The translations under genes were made by a program, and so were the position numbers. This document shows positions 1 through 7,846 of a DNA stretch of 54,849 nucleotides, piece after piece (positions within the stretch are counted from its first letter, which is position 1; each line of letters starts with the position of its first letter). Below the pieces are notes generated by a model that did no database searches, was not told the origin of the DNA, and saw nothing but the letters and a program-made list of their open reading frames with translations. This stretch comes from an uncultured bacterium. GTDB taxonomy: Bacteria; Bacillota; Clostridia; Oscillospirales; Ruminococcaceae. The stretch spans positions 1 through 54,849 of the forward strand of contig CAJMLQ010000003.1 of the NCBI GenBank assembly GCA_905214265.1, in the 5' to 3' direction.

Positions 1-790
1 ATGCATCGTCTCCACCGAACGTATACTTTCCATCCACTTTGACAAAACCGTCTATGGACTGATTCCACTGCTTTGCTACGTCTACCCAGCTGAGACCGCC
101 GTGGGTGGTGTCAAAGGGCACCAGCTTATCCCCCAGCTTGCCGGGGTCTTTCTCCTTCAGATCCTCCAAATATTTTACCAGCTCATCCCATTCGATCTCC
201 TGGACAGGCTCGAAGTCATATTTCATTGCCCTTGCCCAATCCCGGCGGTACATAACGGTAAGGTTCGCATATTCGTTCCAAGGATTATTGTTAATGACCT
301 TGGGGAATGCATAGAGCTTGCCATCCACTGTAATCTTGTCAAAGATATCGTAGGAATCCATGATTTCTTTCAGATTCGGATATTCGTCCATATCCTCGGG
401 GAACGCCTTGAACACATCCTGCTCCACCCACTGAAGGTATTCCGAATAGTTCAGGTTGTACCACGCCACCACCTCGGGCAGGCTGTCCGTTGCGACCAGT
501 GTCCGGGTCGTTTCATCCCAGGTATCCCAAGCCACCTGCTGAATCTTGAAAGAAAAATTAAATTTCTCCATGGCCTCCTTGACCTGAGGGTACTCCATAA
601 AATCCGGTGCGTCATCCAGGGACAGGACGGTAAACTCCAGATGTTCCGCATATGGAGCGCTCTCGCCTGCCCCGCCGGTCGAGGCGGAATTCGCGGTTCC
701 CGCGGAAGGTCCGCCGCCTGTATTGCCGCAGGCAGTCGCAGTAAGCGCTAACAGCGATGTCAGCATCAGGGCAATGATTTTCTTATACAT
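1..790 (-). CDS. Extracellular sugar-binding lipoprotein of an ABC importer (partial, 3' end outside window)
   Basis: Solute-binding lipoprotein that would capture an oligosaccharide outside the membrane for the two permeases encoded just upstream. The frame opens at ATG 790 behind an AGGAGGAGAAAG ribosome site and runs off the left edge after about 263 codons. The first 20 residues are a lipoprotein signal (MYKK, then a hydrophobic stretch) ending at Cys21 in TATAC-GN; the residue three before the Cys is Ala rather than Leu, so the lipobox is slightly off consensus. A Gly/Ser/Ala-rich linker follows, then a mature domain rich in Trp, Asp and Glu, as in the LplA/family 1 binding proteins. The position after the permease genes fits. 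Substrate cannot be read from the sequence. Confidence 0.85.
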   Translation of the reverse strand, partial: MYKKIIALMLTSLLALTATACGNTGGGPSAGTANSASTGGAGESAPYAEHLEFTVLSLDDAPDFMEYPQVKEAMEKFNFSFKIQQVAWDTWDETTRTLVATDSLPEVVAWYNLNYSEYLQWVEQDVFKAFPEDMDEYPNLKEIMDSYDIFDKITVDGKLYAFPKVINNNPWNEYANLTVMYRRDWARAMKYDFEPVQEIEWDELVKYLEDLKEKDPGKLGDKLVPFDTTHGGLSWVDVAKQWNQSIDGFVKVDGKYTFGGDDA

Positions 791-825
791 TGTCTTTCTC
801 CTCCTAAAATGGTTTTTGATATGCT

Positions 826-897
826 CAGCAGGGCTGCGCCCGCTGTTCGACTATTTTTCCAAGCCCCTTCACGGTGGAACCATATTTTATTGGGGCT
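826..897 (-). other. Intercistronic hairpins between permease and binding-protein genes
   Basis: The 122-base gap between the LplC-like permease and the lipoprotein holds two possible hairpins: arms at 862-867 and 892-897, and a tight stem at 826-845 with one bulge. Neither is followed by a T-run on the minus strand. Such hairpins can stabilise mRNA ends so that a binding protein is made in excess of its permeases; that role is inferred. Confidence 0.3.
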
Positions 898-912
898 AAA
901 GCAGAACTTCTC

Positions 913-1791
913 TCAGGATTTTACAGCTCCTATCATGACGCCCTTTACAAAATATTTTTGCAGGAAAGGATAGATACACATGATGGGAACCATCGTGAGT
1001 ATCACAGAGGCGGATTTGATCCCTTCCCCGAACACCTGCCTGCCCGCTTCCTTGGGGATATTCTTCATAAACCCGCCCGACGCCCAGAGGATCTGGCGAA
1101 GTACCAGCTGTACAGGCCAAAGGTCTCCACTGCCCAAGAACAAACTGGAATAGAACCACTCGTTCCACCGATCCACCATATAGAAAAGGGAGAGGGTTGC
1201 CAGCGCCGGCTTTACCAGGGGCAAGAGGATCTGGAAAAAGATCCTCACCGGACTCGCGCCGTCAATTGTCGCGGCCTCCTCCATTTCTGCTGGCAGCTGT
1301 TCAAAAAAATTGCGCATAATGATCACATTGAACACATTCAGGGCCAGGGGAACGATGACGGCCGCTCTTGTATTCAGCAGGCCCATCTGCTTTACCACCA
1401 AGAAAAACGGAATAAGGCCGCCTCCAAAATACATGGTAAAGACCACCAAATTTTGAATGATCGCCCTGCCGGGATAGTTTTTCTTGGAGAGCCCGTAGGC
1501 CAGGGTAGTGGTCAGGAACATGCTGAACACTACGCCTGCGGCCGTGTAAAAGGCGGAATTCAAAAAGGCACTGCCCATTTTTCCGGATGCCAGAATGTCT
1601 CGATAATTCTCAAGTGTCCATCTTTTTGGGATCAGAATCGCACCGCCGCTCATAATCCATTCGTTCTGTCCGATAAAGGATTTGATAAACGTATAATAAA
1701 AGGGAACGATAACTGCCACCATCATCAAACTGAGGAGAATAACGTTGACCACATCAAATACCTGAGTCTTTTTTCTCCTATTTAATCCCAT
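913..1791 (-). CDS. lplC: Carbohydrate ABC transporter permease, MalG/LplC type
   Basis: Inner-membrane permease of a carbohydrate importer. Six hydrophobic segments are readable, and the EAA loop (EEAATIDGASP followed by a ...LPLVKPAL stretch) that docks the ATPase is present. Length of about 292 residues is normal. I chose ATG 1791, which overlaps the upstream TGA as TGATG; GTG 1794 is the alternative and would give the same protein plus one residue. The GGAGGGGGG ribosome site lies within the end of the upstream permease gene, so the two are translationally coupled. No ATPase is encoded nearby, which is common for this family because a shared MsmK-type ATPase serves many importers. The symbol is by family resemblance only. 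Confidence 0.9.
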   Translation of the reverse strand: MGLNRRKKTQVFDVVNVILLSLMMVAVIVPFYYTFIKSFIGQNEWIMSGGAILIPKRWTLENYRDILASGKMGSAFLNSAFYTAAGVVFSMFLTTTLAYGLSKKNYPGRAIIQNLVVFTMYFGGGLIPFFLVVKQMGLLNTRAAVIVPLALNVFNVIIMRNFFEQLPAEMEEAATIDGASPVRIFFQILLPLVKPALATLSLFYMVDRWNEWFYSSLFLGSGDLWPVQLVLRQILWASGGFMKNIPKEAGRQVFGEGIKSASVILTMVPIMCIYPFLQKYFVKGVMIGAVKS

Positions 1792-2744
1792 CACAGTATT
1801 CCCCCCTCCCCAAACAGTTTCGCGATCTTATTGGCCCCCAGCAGGAACGCAAAGTTGATCAACGATTTTGAGAGCCCTATCGCAGTGGAGAAGCCGTAAT
1901 CCGGCACTCCCTGGAAGGTTTTCCGGTAGATATAGGTATCCAGCACCTCCGCTGCGTTTTGCACTACCGGATTGACCATGTTCAGTATTTGGTCAAAGCC
2001 ATTATTCATGATTCCCCCTATTTGCAGGATCAGGAGGATCACCGCAGTGGGCTTAATGGAAGGCCAGGTGATATCAAGCATTTTGTGGAACCTGTTTGCC
2101 CCATCCATCTCTGCGGCCTCGTACAGATCAGGCGAAATGCCCGCGATAGCCGCCAGATAGAGAATGGAAGACCACCCGGCCCCCTTCCACACATTCGTTG
2201 CGTAAAGGATCGGCCTAATCGCTCCGGGATTGCTGAGCATGTCCATACTCCCGAATCCCAGAACCCCCAGAATCGTGTTGATCAGGCCCTCATTGGAAAG
2301 GAAACTAACCATGAGTCCGCCGACAATAACCCAGGAAAGGAAATTAGGGAAGGTATAAACCGTCTGCAAAAATTTTTTATATTTTTTCCCCCTTAGTTCA
2401 TTTACCATTAGTGCAAGAAAAATGGGGGCCGGAAAGCTGGTCAGGATATAAAAGAAACCCATCCGGAACGTATTCAAAAAAGCGCTCCAGAACATGGAAT
2501 CGTCTTTCAGTTTGATAAAGTTTGTATACCAAGGATTGATCCAGGGACTTCCCAAGATCCCCTGGGATATCTGGAATTTTTTAAACGCCAGAGTCAGCCC
2601 ATACATAGGCCAATAGGAAAAAAGCAGCAAGAAAATCAATCCTGGGAGAAGGAACAGATAGGTCCATTTATTTTTGCAGATCTGCTTCCATACGCTCTTT
2701 TTTTTCGGAAATAACGCCTCTGCTCCGTTTCTGACAACTCGCAT
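1791..2744 (-). CDS. lplB: Sugar ABC transporter permease, LplB/UgpA type
   Basis: Partner permease of the same importer. It has a basic cytoplasmic N-terminus, a first membrane segment near residues 30-50, five more hydrophobic stretches and the EAA loop YEAAEMDGANRFHKM followed by ITWPSIKPT. The ATG at 2744 follows a strong AAGGAGGAGAG ribosome site. It is the first gene of a three-gene minus-strand operon (permease, permease, lipoprotein) driven by the promoter at 2856-2884, with a leader of about 100 bases. No regulator gene lies next to it. Family assignment is firm; the sugar is unknown. Confidence 0.92.
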   Translation of the reverse strand: MRVVRNGAEALFPKKKSVWKQICKNKWTYLFLLPGLIFLLLFSYWPMYGLTLAFKKFQISQGILGSPWINPWYTNFIKLKDDSMFWSAFLNTFRMGFFYILTSFPAPIFLALMVNELRGKKYKKFLQTVYTFPNFLSWVIVGGLMVSFLSNEGLINTILGVLGFGSMDMLSNPGAIRPILYATNVWKGAGWSSILYLAAIAGISPDLYEAAEMDGANRFHKMLDITWPSIKPTAVILLILQIGGIMNNGFDQILNMVNPVVQNAAEVLDTYIYRKTFQGVPDYGFSTAIGLSKSLINFAFLLGANKIAKLFGEGGIL

Positions 2745-2855
2745 CGTCTCTCCTCCTTATCTTCAATTATGATTGTACATCTCTTTTCCTTTTTTGCGAG
2801 GAAGCCGTTTCATATCTTTTTGTATAATTTTTTCGGATTTAGAAACAAAAAACCA

Positions 2856-2884
2856 GTTATATTTAAGCATATCACATTTTTCAA
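2856..2884 (-). promoter_or_regulatory. SigA-type promoter of the ABC importer operon
   Basis: On the minus strand TTGAAA (2884-2879) and TATAAC (2861-2856) are 17 bases apart. A small dyad, GAAAC-TGT-GTTTC, lies just upstream at 2890-2902 and could bind a regulator. The rest of 2745-2855 is an untranslated leader in which I see no structured element. Confidence 0.6.
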
Positions 2885-2927
2885 TCTTTTGAAACTGTGT
2901 TTCGAAATCCCCAGGGAGTACTAATAA

Positions 2928-3176
2928 TGGAGGGATAAAAACAGCGACAAGCGGGACGGTAAGGTTGCCCTTGCTCTTGGGAATCTGGATGAGTGGATTC
3001 CATCAGGATCTTCCACAGAGGATAAGATCATTGCGAAGGGGCTTCCAAAAGCACCCAACCGATTTATTTCGGTATTGCTTGAAGTAGAAAGACAGGTCTT
3101 ATTCTGCTTACAGGATGTATTTGTCATTGATCATCTCCAATGCATCGAAAAGCAAATAAGCGTAAATCAGGTGTAA
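2928..3176 (+). pseudogene. Possible decayed gene fragment, 82 open codons without a start
   Basis: Within the 650-base gap upstream of the serine dehydratase genes one plus frame stays open for 82 codons, from directly after two tandem TAA stops to TAA 3174. It has no ATG, GTG or TTG with a ribosome site near its left end. The translation (it includes GNLDEWIPSGSSTEDK and KGLPKAPNRFISVLLE) looks protein-like rather than random, but I do not recognise the family. It may be the tail of a gene lost at this locus, or chance. The remaining part of the gap, 3177-3252, shows nothing else. Confidence 0.25.
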
Positions 3177-3252
3177 AACATGAAAAATTTCAAATTCTTC
3201 TGAGCAAATAGTCTTTCTTGTCCCACAAAAAAGCCAAAATAGGGGAATTCTA

Positions 3253-3281
3253 TTGGAAAAGCTTTTCATCCATGCTATAAT
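3253..3281 (+). promoter_or_regulatory. Promoter of the serine dehydratase operon
   Basis: TTGGAA (3253-3258) and a consensus TATAAT (3276-3281) are 17 bases apart. Transcription should start near 3288, giving a leader of about 110 bases before sdaAB. Confidence 0.7.
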
Positions 3282-3297
3282 AACCTTAAAAGCTTTT
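3257..3297 (+). promoter_or_regulatory. Pair of identical dyads AAAAGCTTTT flanking the -10 box
   Basis: The self-complementary decamer AAAAGCTTTT occurs at 3257-3266, overlapping the -35 box, and again at 3288-3297, on the expected start site. The centres are 31 bases apart, about three helical turns, so both would face the same side of the DNA. This is the geometry of a two-site operator for a dimeric repressor. A further inverted pair, CTTTTCC and GGGAAAAG, overlaps the second copy. The regulator is unknown. Confidence 0.45.
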
Positions 3298-3398
3298 CCA
3301 TGGGAAAAGTGCAGCCTGCAGCCGCGGGCTCTTAAGTTTTGCAGCTCTTCTCCCCAACAATTTTTCACCGGCGCTTTCTGCCGGAGAAAGGAATCAAT

Positions 3399-4112
3399 AT
3401 GCCCACTCCTTCCCTTTTTGACATCATGGGTCCCGTCATGATCGGTCCGTCCAGTTCCCACACCGCCGGCGCCGCCCGTCTCGGAAAAATGGCCTACAAG
3501 CTGGTCGGTGGAGACATCCGGGACGTCAAAATGTACCTCCACGGCTCCTTTGCCGCCACCTACCGCGGCCACGGCACCGACAAGGCCCTTCTGGCCGGGC
3601 TTTTAAACCTCAACCCATCTGATGAGCGTCTGCGGCAATCCTTTGAACTGGCGGACCAGAAGGGTATCCGCTATGAGTTCATTCCCACCGACCTGGGGGA
3701 GGACGTCCACCCCAACACTGTCAAGTTCGTCATCGCCACTGGAAGCGGGGAAACTCACGAGATCACCGGCTCTTCCATCGGCGGCGGACAGGTTGTCGTC
3801 AGCCAGATCGATGGTATGGAAGTGAATTTCACCGGCGAGCGTCCCATTCTGGTCACTCATCATCAGGACGCACCCGGCGTCATCTCCAACATCACCTTTA
3901 TCCTCTATGAAATGGGGATCAACATCGGCAACATGCGGGTCAGCCGCAGCCGCGATGACCACACCGCCCACATGTACATTGAAATGGACAGTCTCTCCGA
4001 CCGGGATCTGACCGCTGCCATCCGCCAGATTCCCGGCATCCTCTGGGTAAAACTGCTGCTGCCCATTGATGAAACCTCTGCAGGAGACATCTCCGGAAAG
4101 GATTCCATATGA
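3399..4112 (+). CDS. sdaAB: L-serine dehydratase, iron-sulfur type, beta subunit
   Basis: Beta subunit of the heterodimeric L-serine ammonia-lyase, which converts L-serine to pyruvate and ammonia in the cytoplasm. The N-terminal half carries the family block FDIMGPVMIGPSSSHTAGA, and the C-terminal 70 residues form an ACT domain (PILVTHHQDAPGVISNI onward, ending near YIEMDSL), usually an amino-acid-sensing fold. I use ATG 3399 with GGAGAAAGGA just ahead; the open frame extends 20 codons upstream without a ribosome site. At 237 residues the length is typical. Its stop overlaps the start of the alpha subunit as ATGA. Confidence 0.95.
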   Translation: MPTPSLFDIMGPVMIGPSSSHTAGAARLGKMAYKLVGGDIRDVKMYLHGSFAATYRGHGTDKALLAGLLNLNPSDERLRQSFELADQKGIRYEFIPTDLGEDVHPNTVKFVIATGSGETHEITGSSIGGGQVVVSQIDGMEVNFTGERPILVTHHQDAPGVISNITFILYEMGINIGNMRVSRSRDDHTAHMYIEMDSLSDRDLTAAIRQIPGILWVKLLLPIDETSAGDISGKDSI

Positions 4113-4972
4113 ACGCTGTTGAAGTCATTCGCGCCTGCCGGGAAAAGGGCCTCTCCCTCAGCGGATATGCCTTGGCTCGGGAGGCCTCTCAAAATGGGAT
4201 GTCCGAAGAGGGTATCCGCTCCCGCTTCCGCCAGATGCTGACGGTCATGGAGAGTTCCGCGCAGAAGGCCCTGCTGGAGCCGGTACGTTCCGTCAGCGGC
4301 CTGACCGGCGGCGATGCCTATCTTTATGAGCAACGGCGCAAATCCGGCTCTCTGCTGGGCGGTGCGGCAGCAAAGGCCGTGGCCTTCGCTTTGTCCTGCT
4401 CGGAGATCAACGCCTCCATGGGCCGGATCGTGGCCTGTCCCACCGCCGGTTCCTGCGGCATCGTCCCCGCCGCCGTCCTCTCGGTAGAGGAAGAATACGG
4501 CCTTTCCCGGGAAAAGATCGTGGAAAGTCTGCTCTGTGCCGGGCTGGTTGGCCAGATCATCGGCGAGCACGCCTGCCTAGCTGGAGCCCAGGGCGGCTGT
4601 CAGGCCGAATGCGGCTCTGCCTCCGCCATGGCCGCCGCTGCAGTGGTCGAGCTTCTGGGAGGGACCCCCGCCCAGTGCTTTGACGCCGCCGCCATCGCCA
4701 TCAAAAACTCTCTGGGTCTGGTCTGCGACCCGGTGGCCGGGCTGGTAGAGATCCCTTGCATCAAGCGCAACGCCGGGGGCGTCGTCAACGCCTTGACCGC
4801 GGCGGACATGGCCCTAGCTGGCATTGTCAGCCGCATCCCCTTCGACGACGCCGTAGATGCTATGAATCGGGTGGGACGCCAACTCCCCTCCTCCCTCCGG
4901 GAGACAGCTGCAGGCGGCCTTGCCACCACCAAAACCGGCCTGGAACTGGCCGCCGCCCTGCAGAACCGCTGA
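4109..4972 (+). CDS. sdaAA: L-serine dehydratase, iron-sulfur type, alpha subunit
   Basis: Catalytic alpha subunit, which holds the oxygen-sensitive [4Fe-4S] cluster whose open iron site binds and dehydrates serine. The conserved cysteine blocks are present: CPTAGSCG at residues 110-117, AGAQGGCQAECG at 158-169 and EIPCIKRNAGG near 214-224. Length of 287 residues is normal for the split Gram-positive enzyme. It overlaps sdaAB by four bases (ATGA), implying coupled translation and 1:1 assembly. A TIM-barrel isomerase gene follows after 23 bases and probably belongs to the same transcript. The split cluster-dependent enzyme is characteristic of anaerobic Firmicutes. Confidence 0.96.
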   Translation: MNAVEVIRACREKGLSLSGYALAREASQNGMSEEGIRSRFRQMLTVMESSAQKALLEPVRSVSGLTGGDAYLYEQRRKSGSLLGGAAAKAVAFALSCSEINASMGRIVACPTAGSCGIVPAAVLSVEEEYGLSREKIVESLLCAGLVGQIIGEHACLAGAQGGCQAECGSASAMAAAAVVELLGGTPAQCFDAAAIAIKNSLGLVCDPVAGLVEIPCIKRNAGGVVNALTAADMALAGIVSRIPFDDAVDAMNRVGRQLPSSLRETAAGGLATTKTGLELAAALQNR

Positions 4973-4995
4973 CCGCCTTTGGAAAGGAGCCTGCC

Positions 4996-5814
4996 GTGAA
5001 CCGGATCTGCTTTGGAATGCCTACCCTGCTGGAGTGCCCATCCATTGAGAATTCCGCCGCGCTCTGCCGGGAATGGGGCCTGGATTTTGTCGAACTGAAC
5101 CAAAACCTCCCCGCCTACCAGCCGGATTCCATGAATCTGCTGCACATCCGGGACGTTCTGGAGCGGCATGCCCTTTTCGCCACCCTACATCTAGACGAAA
5201 ATCTCAATCCTTTCGACTTCAACGGCTACGCGGCCAGGGCTTATCTGGAGACCGCCCTGACCGCCGTCCGATCCGCCAAAAAGCTCGCCTGCCCGGTCGT
5301 CACCATGCACCTGTCCCGGGGCGTCTATTTCACCCTTCCGGACCGGAAGGCTTATCTCAATGAGATCTACCGGGACGAATATCTGGCCCGGGTTCGCGGC
5401 TTCCGGGACCGAATGGAAGAAGCCATTGGGGATTCCGGCATCTCTCTCTGTATCGAAAATACCGCCGGATGGCCCTCCTTCTCCCGGGAAGCCGCCGCGC
5501 TGCTCCTGGAATCCCCCGTCTTCGGCCTGACCTTTGACACCGGCCATGATCTCTGTGCCGGCAGGCAGGATCGGGACTTCATCCTCTCCCAGGCTTCCCG
5601 CCTCCGCCACATCCACCTCCACGACTCAGACGGCTCCGCGGATCACCTCCCCCTGGGGACCGGGAAGCTGGATATCCGGCGCATCCTCCATGAGGCCCGC
5701 GCCTTCCGCTGCCGCTGCGTGCTGGAGGTCAAAACCGTAGCCGGCCTGCGGGAATCCGTGGATTTCCTGCGGAAACCAGAGCTTTTTGGGGAAAAATCCC
5801 GTCCGGCGGATTGA
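4996..5814 (+). CDS. Sugar phosphate isomerase/epimerase-like TIM-barrel protein
   Basis: Protein of the xylose isomerase-like/AP endonuclease family 2 TIM-barrel superfamily, whose members isomerise or epimerise sugars using a divalent metal. Metal-site motifs can be seen: IENTAGW, FDTGHDL and HLHDSDG followed by DHLPLGTGKLD. I chose GTG 4996 because GGAAAGGAG sits seven bases upstream; the frame is open further upstream but that part overlaps sdaAA in another frame. The result is 272 residues, usual for the family. It lies 23 bases after sdaAA and is likely co-transcribed, yet no link between serine breakdown and this enzyme class is established, so the substrate is open. Confidence 0.85.
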   Translation: MNRICFGMPTLLECPSIENSAALCREWGLDFVELNQNLPAYQPDSMNLLHIRDVLERHALFATLHLDENLNPFDFNGYAARAYLETALTAVRSAKKLACPVVTMHLSRGVYFTLPDRKAYLNEIYRDEYLARVRGFRDRMEEAIGDSGISLCIENTAGWPSFSREAAALLLESPVFGLTFDTGHDLCAGRQDRDFILSQASRLRHIHLHDSDGSADHLPLGTGKLDIRRILHEARAFRCRCVLEVKTVAGLRESVDFLRKPELFGEKSRPAD

Positions 5815-5839
5815 CGAGCCGCCGGAAATGGGGTACAAT
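5811..5839 (+). promoter_or_regulatory. Promoter of asnS
   Basis: TTGACG (5811-5816) and TACAAT (5834-5839) with 17-base spacing. The -35 box overlaps the TGA stop of the preceding gene. Start of transcription is expected near 5846, about 36 bases before asnS. Confidence 0.75.
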
Positions 5840-5881
5840 AAATTTATCTGGCAGAAAATCATATATTGGAGGCATTTTCCT

Positions 5882-7276
5882 ATGATTCGTACTGAAATTG
5901 CGGCCCTGCACCGGGATTTTCCCCATCAGGCAGGGAAAATCGTCACCGTCGCCGGCTGGGTCAAGACCATCCGAGACTCCAAGGCCCTGGGTTTTATTGA
6001 ACTAAACGACGGCAGCAGCTTCAAAAACCTGCAGGTGGTCTTTGAAGCCGCCAAAATCGCCAATTATAAGGACGTGACCCGCTACAATGTCGGCTCCGCC
6101 ATCGTTGTCACCGGCGAGGTCGTACTCACCCCCGAAGCCAAGCAGCCCTACGAAATCCACGCCGCGGAGATCACCCTGGAAGGCGCGTCTACCCCGGATT
6201 ATCCTCTCCAGAAAAAGCGCCACTCCCTGGAATTTCTCCGCACAATCGCCCACCTTCGCCCCCGCACCAATACCTTTGAAGCGGTGTTCCGTGTCCGGTC
6301 AGTCTGCGCCTACGCCATTCACAAATTCTTCAATGAGCGCGGCTTCGCCTATGTCCACACGCCCCTGATCACTGCCTCCGACTGCGAGGGCGCCGGCGAG
6401 ATGTTCCGGGTGACCACCCTGGATGCCAAAAATCCGCCTCTTACCGAGGACGGCAGCGTGGATTTCTCCCAGGATTTCTTCGGAAAAGCCGCCAATCTCA
6501 CCGTCTCCGGCCAGCTGGAGGCCGAATGCATGGCTATGGCCCTGGGCAACGTCTATACCTTCGGTCCTACCTTCCGGGCAGAAAAGTCCTACACCGCCCG
6601 CCACGCCGCCGAATTCTGGATGGTGGAACCGGAAATGGCTTTCGCCGACCTTAACGACGACATGCGCGTGGTCCAGGATATGATGAAATTCGTCATCCGC
6701 TACGTCTTGGAAAACTGCCCCGACGAAATGGCCTTTTTCAACAACTTTTACGACAAAGGGCTGGTGGAGCGTCTCACTGCCCTAGTAGACGCCGACTTTG
6801 CCCATGTCACGTATACAGAGGCCATCGAACTTCTGGAGCCCCACAAGGATCAATTTGAGTATCCGGTTTACTGGGGTGTGGACCTCCAGACCGAACATGA
6901 GCGTTATCTCACTGAGCAGATCTTCAAAAAACCGGTCTTTGTCACCGATTACCCCCGGGAGATCAAGGCCTTCTATATGCGTCTCAACGACGACGGCAAG
7001 ACCGTCGCCGCCATGGATCTGCTGGTGCCCGGCATCGGGGAGATCGTCGGCGGCAGCCAGCGCGAGGAACGCCTGGATGTCCTGCTCCAGAGCATGGAGT
7101 TCTTCAAGCTGAATCCGGATGATTATTCCTGGTATCTGGACCTGCGGAAATACGGGGGCACCAAGCACTGCGGCTTCGGCTTGGGCTTCGAACGGCTGGT
7201 CATGTACCTCACCGGAGTCGCCAACATCCGCGACGTCCTTCCCTTCCCCCGCACTACCGGTTCGGCGGAATATTGA
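5882..7276 (+). CDS. asnS: Asparaginyl-tRNA synthetase
   Basis: Class IIb aminoacyl-tRNA synthetase that charges tRNA-Asn in the cytoplasm. An N-terminal OB-fold anticodon-binding domain (about residues 15-115) is followed by the class II catalytic core; motif 2 (FGPTFRAEKS) and motif 3 near the C-terminus (GFGLGFERLVMYLTG) are clear. ATG 5882 is used, with GGAGG nine bases upstream; the frame is open 32 codons further back across the promoter, which rules that extension out. The protein is 464 residues, typical. It has its own promoter and a strong terminator, so it is a single-gene unit. Asn rather than Asp specificity is inferred from overall similarity and the lack of the Asp-specific insertion. 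Confidence 0.95.
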   Translation: MIRTEIAALHRDFPHQAGKIVTVAGWVKTIRDSKALGFIELNDGSSFKNLQVVFEAAKIANYKDVTRYNVGSAIVVTGEVVLTPEAKQPYEIHAAEITLEGASTPDYPLQKKRHSLEFLRTIAHLRPRTNTFEAVFRVRSVCAYAIHKFFNERGFAYVHTPLITASDCEGAGEMFRVTTLDAKNPPLTEDGSVDFSQDFFGKAANLTVSGQLEAECMAMALGNVYTFGPTFRAEKSYTARHAAEFWMVEPEMAFADLNDDMRVVQDMMKFVIRYVLENCPDEMAFFNNFYDKGLVERLTALVDADFAHVTYTEAIELLEPHKDQFEYPVYWGVDLQTEHERYLTEQIFKKPVFVTDYPREIKAFYMRLNDDGKTVAAMDLLVPGIGEIVGGSQREERLDVLLQSMEFFKLNPDDYSWYLDLRKYGGTKHCGFGLGFERLVMYLTGVANIRDVLPFPRTTGSAEY

Positions 7277-7284
7277 CCGTACAG

Positions 7285-7317
7285 CGCCGCCGCAGGCCTT
7301 TGCGGCGGCGTTTTTTT
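7285..7317 (+). terminator. Rho-independent terminator of asnS
   Basis: Perfect 10-base-pair stem CGCCGCCGCA/TGCGGCGGCG with a six-base loop, followed by seven T. Confidence 0.92.
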
Positions 7318-7354
7318 CTCATTTTTCCAATCTTGTTTAAGAGGAGCCGTCCCT

Positions 7355-7846
7355 ATGGAAATCCGTCCCTACAAGCCGGAGGATCTGCCGGAAATGACCG
7401 CTGTCTGGAACGAAGTCGTTGATGCTGCCAACGCCTTTCCGCAAACCGATCCCCTCTCCCCGGAAGAAGCCGCCCGCTTCTTCGCGGAACAGAGCCGCAC
7501 TGCCGTGGCGGTTTTAGAATGTAAAGTTGTTGGACTTTACATTCTTCATCCCAACAATATCGGACGTTGCAGCCACATTGCTAACGCCTCCTACGCTGTA
7601 AAAAGCAGCTGCCGGGGAATGCATGCCGGCGAGGCGCTGGTGAGAGACTGTATTGACGCCGCCGGAAAGCTGGGCTTCCGAATTTTGCAGTTCAATGCCG
7701 TAGTTGCTTCCAACATAGCGGCGATCCGGCTTTATGAAAAGCTAGGATTCCAGCATTTGGGCCGGATTCCCGGCGGTTTCCGCCTCCGGGACGGCAGCTA
7801 TGAGGACATTCTGCCCTTCTACATTTTGTTGGAGGATTCACAATGA
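7355..7846 (+). CDS. GNAT family N-acetyltransferase
   Basis: Acetyl-CoA dependent N-acetyltransferase fold. The start MEIRPYKPEDLPEM is the usual GNAT strand-helix opening; the acetyl-CoA loop is at about residues 88-96 (KSSCRGMHAGEAL), where the canonical Q/RxxGxG/A is degenerate, and NIAAIRLYEKLGFQHLGR is the classic C-terminal block. GAGGAG lies eight bases before ATG 7355. It is 163 residues and overlaps larE by four bases (ATGA), so it is translated together with the nickel-pincer cofactor genes. Its substrate is unknown and nothing ties it biochemically to that cofactor. Confidence 0.88.
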   Translation: MEIRPYKPEDLPEMTAVWNEVVDAANAFPQTDPLSPEEAARFFAEQSRTAVAVLECKVVGLYILHPNNIGRCSHIANASYAVKSSCRGMHAGEALVRDCIDAAGKLGFRILQFNAVVASNIAAIRLYEKLGFQHLGRIPGGFRLRDGSYEDILPFYILLEDSQ

